A stretch of DNA of 64,000 nt from Roseomonas sp. (lineage in GTDB: Bacteria; Pseudomonadota; Alphaproteobacteria; Acetobacterales; Acetobacteraceae). Location of the stretch: the NCBI GenBank assembly GCA_020249285.1, contig JADCFX010000008.1:62001-126000 (forward strand), read 5' to 3'. Below the pieces are notes generated by a model, which saw only the letters and a list, made by a program, of their open reading frames with translations, searched no databases and was not told where the DNA came from. How positions within the stretch are numbered: position 1 is the stretch's first letter; each line of letters begins with the position of its first letter. Positions 45,872 to 53,454 of this stretch are shown here, one piece after another. The position numbers and the translations under genes were made by a program.

Positions 45872-46003
45872 GGTGGAACCGCCCGCAGGAAAGGTGACAG
45901 TGAAGCGAATAGGCCCGTTTGGCCAAAGCGACTGCCCCAAGGCCGGCGCTGCAAGCAGTGCGCCCCCCAAGCCCAAGACACCACGGCGCGTTCTTCCTGA
46001 CAT
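45869..46003 (-). pseudogene. 5' remnant of the split Bug-family gene
   Basis: From ATG at 46003, with an AGGGGG ribosome site, the minus strand encodes an RR signal (MSGRTRRGVLGLGGALLAAP) followed by SLWPNGPIRFTVTFPAGGSTD. This aligns with the N-terminus of the intact Bug protein at 42933-43913. At 45869 it runs into the trbF fragment, with three shared bases at the joint. Together with 43982-44093 this marks one former gene of about 980 bases. Confidence 0.8.
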
Positions 46004-46084
46004 GCTTCCCCCTTTTCGCCTCTCAGGCTTGATTTTCCGCCATGGCGGGGCGGGAAGCGGGGCGCGTCAAGGGGAAAGCAACCG

Positions 46085-46195
46085 AGCCAAAAAAGAATGG
46101 CCCGAAAACCATAAGGTTTCCGGGCCAAGTCAACAGGGAGGCTTCACGTCTGGGAGACGAGGGATCAACGGACCCCTTCCGAACAACGTCGGATG
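46085..46195 (-). ncRNA. Candidate AbcR-like small RNA downstream of lsrB
   Basis: A -10-like TATAAA at 46206-46201 and an intrinsic terminator at 46127-46085 (minus strand) define a transcript of about 110 nt. Going 5' to 3' it can fold three small hairpins (46092-46079 of the 46179-46192 block, CCGA/TCGG; 46176-46161, GGGGTC/GATCCC; 46159-46147, CGTCT/AGACG with CCC loop). An unpaired CCTCCC follows at 46141-46136, then the terminator. The CTCCC and CCTCCC stretches can pair with ribosome sites. In Sinorhizobium the AbcR RNAs lie next to lsrB, and VtlR/LsrB controls abcR in Brucella. Identity is inference. Confidence 0.5.
46098..46127 (-). terminator. Intrinsic terminator of the candidate small RNA
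   Basis: On the minus strand TGGCCCG-G-AAACC and GGTTT-T-CGGGCCA form a 12-pair stem with one mismatch and a TTAT loop. The stem is followed by TTCTTTTTT. It lies about 170 bases past the lsrB stop. That is far for a simple gene terminator and fits the 3' end of a separate RNA, which would also stop any lsrB read-through. Confidence 0.8.
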
Positions 46196-46200
46196 CCCAG

Positions 46201-46246
46201 TTTATAGCCGCTCTCGCCTTGGTTGTGGTTCCCGTTCTTCACCACA
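46201..46246 (-). promoter_or_regulatory. LysR-type dyad and -10 box before the candidate small RNA
   Basis: On the minus strand a perfect dyad TGTGGT-N11-ACCACA (46246-46224) has the T-N11-A form of LysR-type binding sites. It is followed 17 bases later by TATAAA at 46206-46201. No TTGACA-like -35 is present, as expected for an activated promoter. The dyad lies about 22 bases beyond, and therefore downstream of, the lsrB ORF's last 50 codons' reading strand, in the gap after its stop. LsrB is the obvious candidate regulator; binding is inference. Confidence 0.5.
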
Positions 46247-46293
46247 CGGCCATGCAGAAAATGCATAGCTAGCGTGTCGCCGCTAACATTCCG

Positions 46294-47184
46294 TCAAATC
46301 GTCCCGGTCAGTTCCGCCACCAAAAAATCCCGAAACACCGCTACACGCTTGGAATGCCTCATTTCTTCGGGATAGACGAAGTAAGCCTCAATCTTTGGTC
46401 CCTTCACCCCGGGCAGGACCTGGACAAATTCATCCAGCTCCGCGCCGATGTAATCCGGCAGCGCCGCCAACCCCAAACCACTGCGTACGGCCTGCACCAT
46501 GCCAGGTATGGAATTGAGCTCAATCGCCGCGCGCCGCGCCGTGCCGGGACGCCGGCCCACCTCAGCCAGCCAATTGATGTTGTCAATCGGCGGCTGGTAG
46601 TCGCCATAGGTGATCAGCCGATGCGCATCCAAATCCTCGGGCCGTTGCGGGATGCCGATAGTCTTCAGATAGGAAGCGGCACCACAAATCCGCCAGCCAA
46701 AGCTTGCGATATGGCGCTGGATCAATTCCGGCTGCCGCGGCGCATGCATGCGGATCGCGACATCCGCTTCCCGCATGGCAATATCCAAATCGGAATCATC
46801 CAATAGCAGCGTGACGCTGATTTCCGGATGTATATCCAGCAATTTCTTCAAGCGCGGCGCCAGCCAGGTGCTGCCAAAGCCGATGGTGGAGGTGACTTTC
46901 AGCCGCCCCGCCGGGCGTTCGCGGCTTTCGGTCAACATTGTTTCGGTCATTGCGAGTTTCGCGAAAACCTCTCGCACCGTGCGGTTCAGGGTTTCACCCT
47001 GTTCGGTCAGGATCAGGCCGCGCGCATGCCGGTGAAACAGCGGCACATTCAGCGCTTCTTCCAAAGCCTGGATCTGACGCGATACAGCGGATTGGCTCAG
47101 GTTCAGCGTGTCACCCGCATGGGTGAAGGACCCTGCCTCAGCAACCGCGTGAAAGATACGAAGCTTGTCCCAATCCGTTGGCAT
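46294..47184 (-). CDS. lsrB: LysR-family regulator LsrB/VtlR homologue
   Basis: A 296-residue LysR-type regulator. The start DWDKLRIFHAVAEAGSFTHA, then LSQSAVSRQIQALEE, LFHRHARGLILTEQGE and the end PEEMRHSKRVAVFRDFLVA match LsrB/VtlR of Rhizobiales closely, including their typical RHARGLILTEQGE stretch. In those bacteria it controls redox response, cell envelope genes and the AbcR small RNAs. Its ATG shares one base with the trxB stop. The order lrp - trxB - lsrB is the same as in Sinorhizobium, supporting orthology. Confidence 0.85.
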   Translation of the reverse strand: MPTDWDKLRIFHAVAEAGSFTHAGDTLNLSQSAVSRQIQALEEALNVPLFHRHARGLILTEQGETLNRTVREVFAKLAMTETMLTESRERPAGRLKVTSTIGFGSTWLAPRLKKLLDIHPEISVTLLLDDSDLDIAMREADVAIRMHAPRQPELIQRHIASFGWRICGAASYLKTIGIPQRPEDLDAHRLITYGDYQPPIDNINWLAEVGRRPGTARRAAIELNSIPGMVQAVRSGLGLAALPDYIGAELDEFVQVLPGVKGPKIEAYFVYPEEMRHSKRVAVFRDFLVAELTGTI

Positions 47185-48155
47185 CAGGCCGCCGCCGCGT
47201 GGCCCGCTTCAAGCGCAGCGAGGTATTTTTCCGCCTCAAGCGCGGCCATGCAGCCGGTCCCAGCAGCGGTGACGGCCTGGCGATAGGTCTTGTCCTGCAC
47301 ATCGCCCGCGGCAAAAACGCCGGGGATGGAAGTGCGCGTGCTTCCGGGCGTGGTCTCGATATATCCTTCCGCATCCATGCCGATCTGGCCTTGAAAAAGT
47401 GCGGTTGCAGGTGAATGCCCGATGGCCACGAAAACGCCATCAACCTTCAATTCCCGCGCCTCATTGGTGATGCGATCACGCAGCGCAAGCCCGCGCGCGA
47501 CCGGCATGCGGCCTGATGTATCGGCCAGCACTTCTTCCGTCAGCGTATTCCACATGATCGAGACATTAGGCTTGGCGAAAAGCCGCTGTTGCAGGATTTT
47601 CTCCGAACGCAGTGTATCGCGCCGATGGATCAAGGTGACATGGCGCGCGAGGTTCGAAAGATAAAGCGCTTCCTCCGTCGCGGAATTGCCGCCGCCAATC
47701 ACCGCCACATCCTTGCCGCGATAAAAGAAGCCATCGCAGGTGGCGCAAGCGGAAACGCCGAACCCGCCCAATTCCTTTTCGCCCGGAATGCCAAGCCAGC
47801 GCGCCTGCGCGCCAGTTGCGATCACCAGCGCTTCGGCAACATAAACATCGCCGGAATCGCCCACCGCGCGGAAGGGCCGGCGCGTCAAATCAATGGAGGT
47901 AATCACATCCTGCACCACCTTGGTGCCGCAATGGGTCGCCTGTGCGGCCATCTGGTCCATCAGCCAAGGGCCTTGCACGGCTTCCGCAAAGCCTGGGTAG
48001 TTTTCCACATCGGTGGTGATGGTAAGCTGCCCGCCTGGCTGCATGCCCGCCACCAGCAAGGGCGAAAGCCCCGCGCGTGCCGCATAGATGGCCGCCGTAT
48101 AGCCCGCAGGCCCGGCACCCAGAATGAGAAGCTTGCTTTGAAATGTCTCGGCCAC
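47184..48155 (-). CDS. trxB: Thioredoxin reductase
   Basis: A 323-residue FAD/NADPH enzyme that keeps thioredoxin reduced. The FAD-binding motif is [10 protein letters not shown], the redox-active pair is C137-x2-C140 in ACATCDG, and NADPH binding is in [13 protein letters not shown]. The C-terminal FAD stretch is [10 protein letters not shown]. The GTG at 48155 was chosen because family similarity begins at the next residue. It overlaps the lsrB start by one base, so the two are translated together. The lrp gene is divergent, 127 bases away. Confidence 0.96.
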   Translation of the reverse strand: MAETFQSKLLILGAGPAGYTAAIYAARAGLSPLLVAGMQPGGQLTITTDVENYPGFAEAVQGPWLMDQMAAQATHCGTKVVQDVITSIDLTRRPFRAVGDSGDVYVAEALVIATGAQARWLGIPGEKELGGFGVSACATCDGFFYRGKDVAVIGGGNSATEEALYLSNLARHVTLIHRRDTLRSEKILQQRLFAKPNVSIMWNTLTEEVLADTSGRMPVARGLALRDRITNEARELKVDGVFVAIGHSPATALFQGQIGMDAEGYIETTPGSTRTSIPGVFAAGDVQDKTYRQAVTAAGTGCMAALEAEKYLAALEAGHAAAA

Positions 48156-48282
48156 GATCCGCACCCATGAAATGCTGCCGCGGATATCGGATGATTGCCC
48201 CGGCGGGGCAAGCCAAGGAATTGCGGCAGCTTGATCTTGGAATGATATTGCGCGGCAAGCCGGTTTTGAGCAATGAAGGGCC

Positions 48283-48771
48283 GTGCCCAACACCAAGAAC
48301 CCCGCCCCCGAGCCTGCGCTGGATGCCCTGGACCGCCTGATACTGGCGGAACTCCAGCAAGATGGCCGCATCACGAATGTGGAGCTTGCCCGGCGCGTCA
48401 ATCTTTCTGCGCCCCCCTGCCTGCGCCGGGTGCGTCGGCTGGAAGAAGAAGCCGTGATTCGCGGCTACCACGCCGACATAGACCCAACCGCGCTGGGCTG
48501 GGAGGTGATGTTCTTCGCCCTTGTCGGCCTGGAATCGCAGAAGCAAAGCGTGCTGGATGCCTTTGAAGCTTTGGCAACTTCCTGGCCAGAGGTGCGCGAA
48601 TGCCACATGATCCGCGGCGGCGGGGATTTCCTGCTACGCCTTGTCGCGCGCAATACGGCGCATGAGAATGAATTGACCGCGCGGCTGACCGGGGCGCCCA
48701 ATGTGCTGCGGGTGCAGACCTTGCAGACGATCAGGACCGCCAAGGATGCGGCGGGCGTGCCGCTCGGTTAA
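48283..48771 (+). CDS. Lrp/AsnC-family transcriptional regulator
   Basis: A 162-residue Lrp-type regulator. The helix-turn-helix reads [27 protein letters not shown], and a C-terminal ligand-binding RAM domain follows ([19 protein letters not shown]). The start is GTG at 48283, with an in-frame N-terminal tail of about 12 residues before the domain. It is divergent from trxB, as in Sinorhizobium, where the same neighbourhood holds an Lrp gene. The regulated genes are unknown, but the shared 127-base gap makes trxB a candidate. Its last 4 bases overlap the end of the convergent gene. Confidence 0.88.
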   Translation: MPNTKNPAPEPALDALDRLILAELQQDGRITNVELARRVNLSAPPCLRRVRRLEEEAVIRGYHADIDPTALGWEVMFFALVGLESQKQSVLDAFEALATSWPEVRECHMIRGGGDFLLRLVARNTAHENELTARLTGAPNVLRVQTLQTIRTAKDAAGVPLG

Positions 48772-49688
48772 TGCGGCAGCGCGGTCTGGCCGAGCACCCA
48801 GCCCTCCCAGGCGCGGATCATCGGGTCTTCGGGGATGAAATCCGGGCGCTTGCCGGCAATCACGCCAATCAGTCCAAGTAGGCCGATCAGGGAATCGAAG
48901 CGATCCTCGCCGGCGGCATCGGTGCCGAAGCCGGTTTGGATCATCTCAGCCAAAGCCGCATCAGGGGTGACGCGCAGCGCGGCCATGGCATCACGCAGCG
49001 CTGGGGCGAGCGCGCGGCGCGGGGCTTCGGCGCGTTTGGACCCCGTGAGTTTCAGGCCCAGATGGCGGAGCGACTCAACCGGATAAACCTCGGCCAAAGC
49101 AAGCTGGCCGGGGCGGAGCAGATCATGCAGCCCGCCAGCAAAGGGCCAAAGCTTGAAGGGCGCACCGGCGGTAAGCGCGGGGGCAAGCCAATCGCGCCAG
49201 GCGCTGATGGCCGCCTTGCCGGATTGATTGGCGCCAAGTGTCCAGAATACCGGCGCGCCGGCGGGGCGTTCCGCCGTGGCGCGGTCACATAGGCGGGACA
49301 AGCCAGAGGCATCGGGAAGACCAAGTGCTGCGGCATGGGCAGCGCGGGTCATGCCCTTGATGCCGCGCGCCGGGTAGAAGGGACGGGCAGGAGAGACGGT
49401 ATCGAGCGTTGGGGATACCGCGAAGAAATTAGTGCTTCCCGCCAGCCCCGCCAGAAAGGCTGGAAAACCTTGTTCGGGGCGGGTTTCGGCAAAGCCGCGC
49501 GGCACGCCAAGTGGTAAGTCAAGCCCAAGCGCGGCGGGTAAGCCTTCCGCGATCAGGGCTGCCGCCAAGGTAGCGGGGTCGCCCACCAGGCGCGGCGCGC
49601 TTGCCTGCCACCCTCGCCCCTGGCGCCGGGCCAGCGTGACCCAGCGCTTGCGCGCATCCAGGCTCCAATCCGCATGGGCGGCGATCAT
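48768..49688 (-). CDS. DUF429-like hypothetical protein
   Basis: A 306-residue protein whose N-terminal DWSLDARKRWV, LGLDLPLGVP and SPTLDTV stretches resemble DUF429 (RNase H-like predicted nucleases). Near the end is DRFDSLIGLLGLIGVIAG with an Asp typical of the fold. The carboxylates could bind metal, but no activity is established. The ATG at 49688 is preferred over one 17 codons upstream because similarity starts there. No informative neighbours. Confidence 0.6.
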   Translation of the reverse strand: MIAAHADWSLDARKRWVTLARRQGRGWQASAPRLVGDPATLAAALIAEGLPAALGLDLPLGVPRGFAETRPEQGFPAFLAGLAGSTNFFAVSPTLDTVSPARPFYPARGIKGMTRAAHAAALGLPDASGLSRLCDRATAERPAGAPVFWTLGANQSGKAAISAWRDWLAPALTAGAPFKLWPFAGGLHDLLRPGQLALAEVYPVESLRHLGLKLTGSKRAEAPRRALAPALRDAMAALRVTPDAALAEMIQTGFGTDAAGEDRFDSLIGLLGLIGVIAGKRPDFIPEDPMIRAWEGWVLGQTALPH

Positions 49689-49756
49689 GGCGGGAAAACC
49701 CTCGCGCCCGGGCAGGGGTTCATGCCATGCTGCATGCAACAGGATAGGAGAGTGCG

Positions 49757-50335
49757 ATGGAAGGCATGGCAGCTTTGCCGCCCAAGGGCGCGGATGCGGC
49801 GCATCCGGCGGGGCAATATGGCGCGATTGCGAAGCTGTTTCATTGGGTCACGTTAAGCCTGATGCTGGTGGCGCTGCCGCTTGGTTTTGTCATCCAGCAT
49901 GTGAAGGATGCCAGCAAGATGGGGTTTTACGCGCTGCATGAAAGCGCGGGGCTGACCATCCTGTTTGTGGCGCTCGCCCGGTTGGCCTGGCGCTGGCTGA
50001 GCCCGCCGCCAAGCCAGCCGAATGACATGCCAAAGCTGTTTCGCGTGGCTTCCACCGCCGTGCATCATTCGCTTTATGGGCTGCTGATTTTGCAGCCTGT
50101 CTTCGGCTTTATGGCGACCAATGCCTGGGGCTTCCCGATGCGGGGGGCGACGGCTTACCTGGGCTTCATTGAATTTCCGAAATTCATGGAAGCCTGGGAG
50201 AGTCTGGCGAAAATCCTATCCCTGCTGCACAGCATTGGCGGCTGGCTACTGGTGGTGCTGATTGCGCTGCATGTGGGCGGCGCATTGTTCCACCACGCCA
50301 TCAGGCGCGATGGAACCCTGATGCGCATGATTTGA
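49757..50335 (+). CDS. Cytochrome b561-type membrane protein
   Basis: A 192-residue protein with four membrane segments and histidines positioned to bind two haems b (FHWVTL, YALHESAGLTIL, TAVHHSLYGLL, LHSIGG, ALHVGGALFHH). B561-family proteins move electrons from quinol to periplasmic partners. It begins with a 20-residue hydrophilic leader, and a start at a later codon is possible. The genes on both sides point away or are unrelated, so the redox partner is unknown. Confidence 0.88.
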   Translation: MEGMAALPPKGADAAHPAGQYGAIAKLFHWVTLSLMLVALPLGFVIQHVKDASKMGFYALHESAGLTILFVALARLAWRWLSPPPSQPNDMPKLFRVASTAVHHSLYGLLILQPVFGFMATNAWGFPMRGATAYLGFIEFPKFMEAWESLAKILSLLHSIGGWLLVVLIALHVGGALFHHAIRRDGTLMRMI

Positions 50336-50347
50336 AACGGAGGAGAT

Positions 50348-50710
50348 TCAGCCCGGATCGCCAGATAGTCCAGCGATCATCTGATCATTGATGTCGATCA
50401 GGAAGGCGATATCCGGTTCCTTCGTGTCCATTTCGCGCTGCACCCCGCGGCCAAGCCGCATAATGCCAACGCGGGTTACTTCCGGAAGCTGGTTTTCAGG
50501 ATTGACCAATGCCGCTTCAATGGCGAACCACAACCGGCGATTATCTGCAACGGCCCGGGCGCGATCAATCTGGTCGCTAGTAAGCGCCGCCTTCAGGCCG
50601 AAATTTACGCGGCGGAAGACATCGGCTTCCTGCTCGCGCAAGGTGCGGGTGCGTTGCGTGGCGCCATAGCCGCGCGTTCCAAGCATTTGGTTCATTGGAT
50701 TACCCGTCAT
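50348..50710 (-). CDS. flaF: Flagellin biosynthesis regulator FlaF
   Basis: A 120-residue FlaF, a factor needed for flagellin synthesis or export in alphaproteobacteria. Family features are GYGATQRTRTLREQEADVFRRVN, DNRRLWFAIEAALVNPENQLPE and the end FLIDINDQMIAGL. The ATG overlaps the flbT stop as ATGA, showing translational coupling. It follows flbT and the flagellin gene on the same strand. Confidence 0.9.
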   Translation of the reverse strand: MTGNPMNQMLGTRGYGATQRTRTLREQEADVFRRVNFGLKAALTSDQIDRARAVADNRRLWFAIEAALVNPENQLPEVTRVGIMRLGRGVQREMDTKEPDIAFLIDINDQMIAGLSGDPG

Positions 50711-51132
50711 TCAGCCGTGGTAGCAAATTGCGCGATGGGTGTCACGCCCATCACCACTTCCTCATGCCGCATCACGCGGCGCGCGAATTTCAACGCCTGG
50801 TAGCATTGGTCTTCTTCAGCCAGCGCCAGCGCGCGGTCCAGATATTCCCGCGCGAGGCTAGACGTGGTGGCATCCTTGAATTCAGCGATGCGATGCTTCG
50901 CTTCCTCCAAGCCAGCCTTTCTTTCATCGTGATCACCGATATAGGCGGTCTGCAGGGCAAAATAGATGCGCCGCGCCGGGGTATCGGCCATGTCGGGCGT
51001 CATTAATTGCTTTCCGAACAGGAAGCGCGCCTTGGCGGTGAGTTCGATCCGCGCGCGATTTCGGAAGCGGATAGGGGCGCCATTGACGATCATCATGTCG
51101 CCTTGGCGGAGTTCCAATACAAGCGTCGACAT
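50707..51132 (-). CDS. flbT: Flagellin mRNA-binding repressor FlbT
   Basis: A 141-residue FlbT. In Caulobacter FlbT binds the flagellin mRNA leader and promotes its decay when the hook is unfinished. Motifs are LRQGDMMIVNGAPIRFRN, GKQLMTPDMADTPARRIYFALQTAYIG and the C-terminal helix REYLDRALALAEEDQCYQALKFARRVMRHE. It lies 64 bases downstream of the flagellin gene and is coupled to flaF. Its likely target is the leader of one or both flagellin genes here. Confidence 0.92.
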   Translation of the reverse strand: MSTLVLELRQGDMMIVNGAPIRFRNRARIELTAKARFLFGKQLMTPDMADTPARRIYFALQTAYIGDHDERKAGLEEAKHRIAEFKDATTSSLAREYLDRALALAEEDQCYQALKFARRVMRHEEVVMGVTPIAQFATTAE

Positions 51133-51196
51133 TTTTTGTCTCCGTTACGGGGTTAGGGTGGCGACCCCGGACCAGCCGGGGCCGCCTGTTGTACTA

Positions 51197-52024
51197 TTAT
51201 CGGAAGAGGCTGAGCAGAACCTGCGGCCCCTGATTGGCGATACCAAGGGTTTGGATACCAAGCTGCTGACGCGTTTGCAGCGCCTGAAGCTTGGAGCTTT
51301 CCTTGGCCAGATCGGCATCCACCAGCGCGCCAAGACCATCATTCATGGCGTCCACCTTCTTGGCATTGTAGTTGATCTGGTTTTCGACATACTGCATGCT
51401 TGCACCGAACTGGTTCAGCGCGGTGGAGATCCTTCCATCAATAAGATCGAATTCACCACCGGAAGCGATCATAACCTGGGCAGAAGTTGCATCGGCTGGG
51501 GTCGAGGTCAGCTTCAACGTGCCCCCATCCGTCGCATTGATTGTGAAAGTACCGCCACCTTCATTGCGGATACCGGTAATGTTACCGCCCGTAGCAGTGC
51601 CAGTCGAGAGCAACGTGCGGCCGTTATAGGTTGCGTCGTCAATGAAGTCCGAAATCTGAGTCCTCAGCAAGTTATACTGAGTGTTATACTGCGCCCGCTG
51701 ATCGCCGTTGATGGCACCATCGGCCAAACGGGTCAGGGTCGCGCGAAGCTGCTTCATGGTATCGGATACCACGGAAAGCGATGCGAAGGTGGTTTGCAGT
51801 ACACCCTTAACACCACCAAGCTGTTCGCCCACTGCGGTCACGCCGGCAACATCGGAACGAACGGCCTGTGCAACGGCGAAGGCGCCACCATCATCCCGGG
51901 CATCCGCAACGCGGTAGCCCGTAGATACGCGCTTCTGCACACCGCCCAATTCTGAATTGGTCAGATTGAGGGATTGCATCGCGAAAACGGCCTGACGATT
52001 GGTATTGACAGAATTAAAAGACAT
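51197..52024 (-). CDS. Flagellin (paralogue 1)
   Basis: A 275-residue flagellin with the conserved N-terminal D0/D1 region (NSVNTNRQAVFAMQSLNLTN, QKRVSTGYRVADARDDGGAF) and the C-terminal D1/D0 region (ALVDADLAKESSKLQALQTRQQLG, ending LLSLFR). The variable centre is short, as in many alphaproteobacterial flagellins. It is about 70% identical by eye to the second flagellin at 52424-53254, so the pair arose by duplication. Upstream elements are shared (52087-52135). FlbT and FlaF genes follow. Confidence 0.95.
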   Translation of the reverse strand: MSFNSVNTNRQAVFAMQSLNLTNSELGGVQKRVSTGYRVADARDDGGAFAVAQAVRSDVAGVTAVGEQLGGVKGVLQTTFASLSVVSDTMKQLRATLTRLADGAINGDQRAQYNTQYNLLRTQISDFIDDATYNGRTLLSTGTATGGNITGIRNEGGGTFTINATDGGTLKLTSTPADATSAQVMIASGGEFDLIDGRISTALNQFGASMQYVENQINYNAKKVDAMNDGLGALVDADLAKESSKLQALQTRQQLGIQTLGIANQGPQVLLSLFR

Positions 52025-52086
52025 TGGGGTCTTCCCCTTTCTAATGGCGCCCGCTCTACCCTGAGTAGCGATTGCCAGATTGCTAT

Positions 52087-52135
52087 CCGCTTTTTGCGGC
52101 GCTCTGCATCATGGCCCGGTGATGGTTAATAAAAA
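52087..52135 (-). promoter_or_regulatory. Upstream element shared with the second flagellin (copy 1)
   Basis: On the minus strand TTTATTAACC (centred near 52129) is followed by CGCAAAAAGCGG at 52098-52087. The distance between the two block starts is 32 bases, and the second block lies 62 bases before the ATG. The second flagellin has the same two blocks at the same spacing. It does not match the sigma-28 or sigma-54 consensus as I know them. Confidence 0.5.
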
Positions 52136-52220
52136 CTAAACGCAAACCGAAAAACCTAAGCCTTGGTCAATTTTTTTTAAGCAAAGCTTAGCGGGCAACT
52201 TAAGGCGCAAGTTTTGCGTC

Positions 52221-52260
52221 AACAGGCGTGCCCTTTCATGAGCAGGCGCGCCCTTTCATG
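52221..52260. repeat. Tandem 20-base repeat between the flagellin genes
   Basis: Two adjacent 20-base units share CAGGCGYGCCCTTTCATG, with two differences between them. The period of 20 bases is about two helical turns. They lie in the 399-base gap between the flagellin genes, about 200 bases upstream of flagellin 1. The gap also holds the terminator of flagellin 2 (52366-52390), a T8 run near 52168 and the shared upstream element. I see no other gene there. Confidence 0.6.
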
Positions 52261-52365
52261 CCTGATAGACACCAAGGCCACCTGGAAGTGTGTAAGCCCC
52301 CCAGACATGGGCGGCTGCGCCTTTTCTTGGTTCATCCTCCCAGCCATGCAGGCGCCAAAAGTAAA

Positions 52366-52390
52366 CACGCCCAGCACAAGGCTGGGCGTG
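52366..52390 (-). terminator. Intrinsic terminator of flagellin 2
   Basis: On the minus strand CACGCCCAGC and GCTGGGCGTG make a perfect 10-base stem with a 5-base loop. The stem is followed by TTTACTTTT. It lies 33 bases past the stop of the second flagellin gene, so the two flagellins are separate transcription units. Confidence 0.85.
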
Positions 52391-52423
52391 GGGTGGGGCA
52401 GAAAAACGATGCGGAAACTAGGT

Positions 52424-53254
52424 TTACCGGAACAGCCCCAGCAGAACCTGCGGCCCTTGATTGGCGAGGCCCAGTGTCTGGATACCAAGCTGCTGACGGA
52501 CCTTCAACGCCTCAAGCGATGAGCTTTCCTTGGCCAGATCAGCATCCACCAGCGCGCCAAGACCTTCAGTCATGGCGTCCACCTTCTTGGAATTGTAGGT
52601 GATCTGACTATCCACAAAGGACATGGAGGCACCGAATCTGTTCAGCGCCAATGAGAGCGCCACGTCAACAGTGTCGAAGGTGCCGCCAGAGGCGATAAAT
52701 CCTTGAGCAGCGGTGGCGCTCGCCGGGGCAGTGGTTGTGATTTTCAGCGTGTCCCCATCTATCGCCTGAATGGTGAAGGTTCCGCCACCTTCATTGCGGA
52801 TGGCCGTAATGTCACCGCCCGTCGCTGTGCCGGTTGAGAGCAATGAGCGGCCGTTATAAGTGGCATCATCAACGAAATCTCCCACCTGTTTGGTAAGAAG
52901 CTCGTATTGTTTCACGTAGGTGGTACGCTGGTCTGAACTGATAGCGGCATCAGCCAAGCGCGTCAGGACTGCCCGTATTTGCTTCATGGTGTCCGAAACA
53001 ACCGAAAGTGCCGCGAAGGTCGTTTGCAGAACACCCTTGACGCCGCCAAGCTGCTCACCGACCGCGATCACCCCAGCCACGTCCGACCGAACTGCCTGCG
53101 CCACGGCAAAGGCGCCACCATCATCCCTGGCATCGGCCACGCGATAACCCGTGGAAACGCGCTTCTGGACCGCAGACATTTGCGCATTGGTTGTGTTGAG
53201 GTTCTGGAGCGCAATCAGCGATTGCGTATTCGTATTGATCGAATTCATCGTCAT
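52424..53254 (-). CDS. Flagellin (paralogue 2)
   Basis: A 276-residue flagellin. Conserved ends are NTNTQSLIALQNLNTTNAQM, QKRVSTGYRVADARDDGGAF at the start, and ALVDADLAKESSSLEALKVRQQLG with LLGLFR at the end. Differences from paralogue 1 cluster in the surface-exposed centre (about 120-200). It has its own terminator and an upstream leader of about 140 bases carrying the shared element. The leader could also be a FlbT target. No motor or hook genes are nearby, so this is a flagellin-only locus. Confidence 0.95.
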   Translation of the reverse strand: MTMNSINTNTQSLIALQNLNTTNAQMSAVQKRVSTGYRVADARDDGGAFAVAQAVRSDVAGVIAVGEQLGGVKGVLQTTFAALSVVSDTMKQIRAVLTRLADAAISSDQRTTYVKQYELLTKQVGDFVDDATYNGRSLLSTGTATGGDITAIRNEGGGTFTIQAIDGDTLKITTTAPASATAAQGFIASGGTFDTVDVALSLALNRFGASMSFVDSQITYNSKKVDAMTEGLGALVDADLAKESSSLEALKVRQQLGIQTLGLANQGPQVLLGLFR

Positions 53255-53314
53255 CGGAATTTTTCCGTTCCTCGGCGCAAACTCCTCGCGGAGCTTTATC
53301 GCACCTTTGTTCCA

Positions 53315-53361
53315 CCGCGTTTTGCGACGTGAACGTAATAGAACCCGAAAAGGTTAATAAA
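53315..53361 (-). promoter_or_regulatory. Upstream element shared with the first flagellin (copy 2)
   Basis: On the minus strand TTTATTAACC ends near 53352 and CGCAAAACGCGG occupies 53326-53315. The block starts are 32 bases apart, identical to the copy before flagellin 1. The second block is 60 bases from the ATG. Conservation of both blocks and spacing, while the intervening 25 bases differ, points to a functional site. Confidence 0.5.
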
Positions 53362-53454
53362 TCATAAACGACGAAGCGTTAATTTCATGCTCGAGCAATT
53401 TTTCTTAAAGATTCTGATAGCCAACTGGGCGGGGCGCACCCCTCCCGGCCTGCC

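Noticed and set aside
52025..52140. Sigma-28 or sigma-54 promoter before the flagellins
   Set aside because: I looked for TAAA-N15-GCCGATAA and TGGCAC-N5-TTGC patterns in both upstream regions and found no convincing match, so only the shared two-block element is reported.
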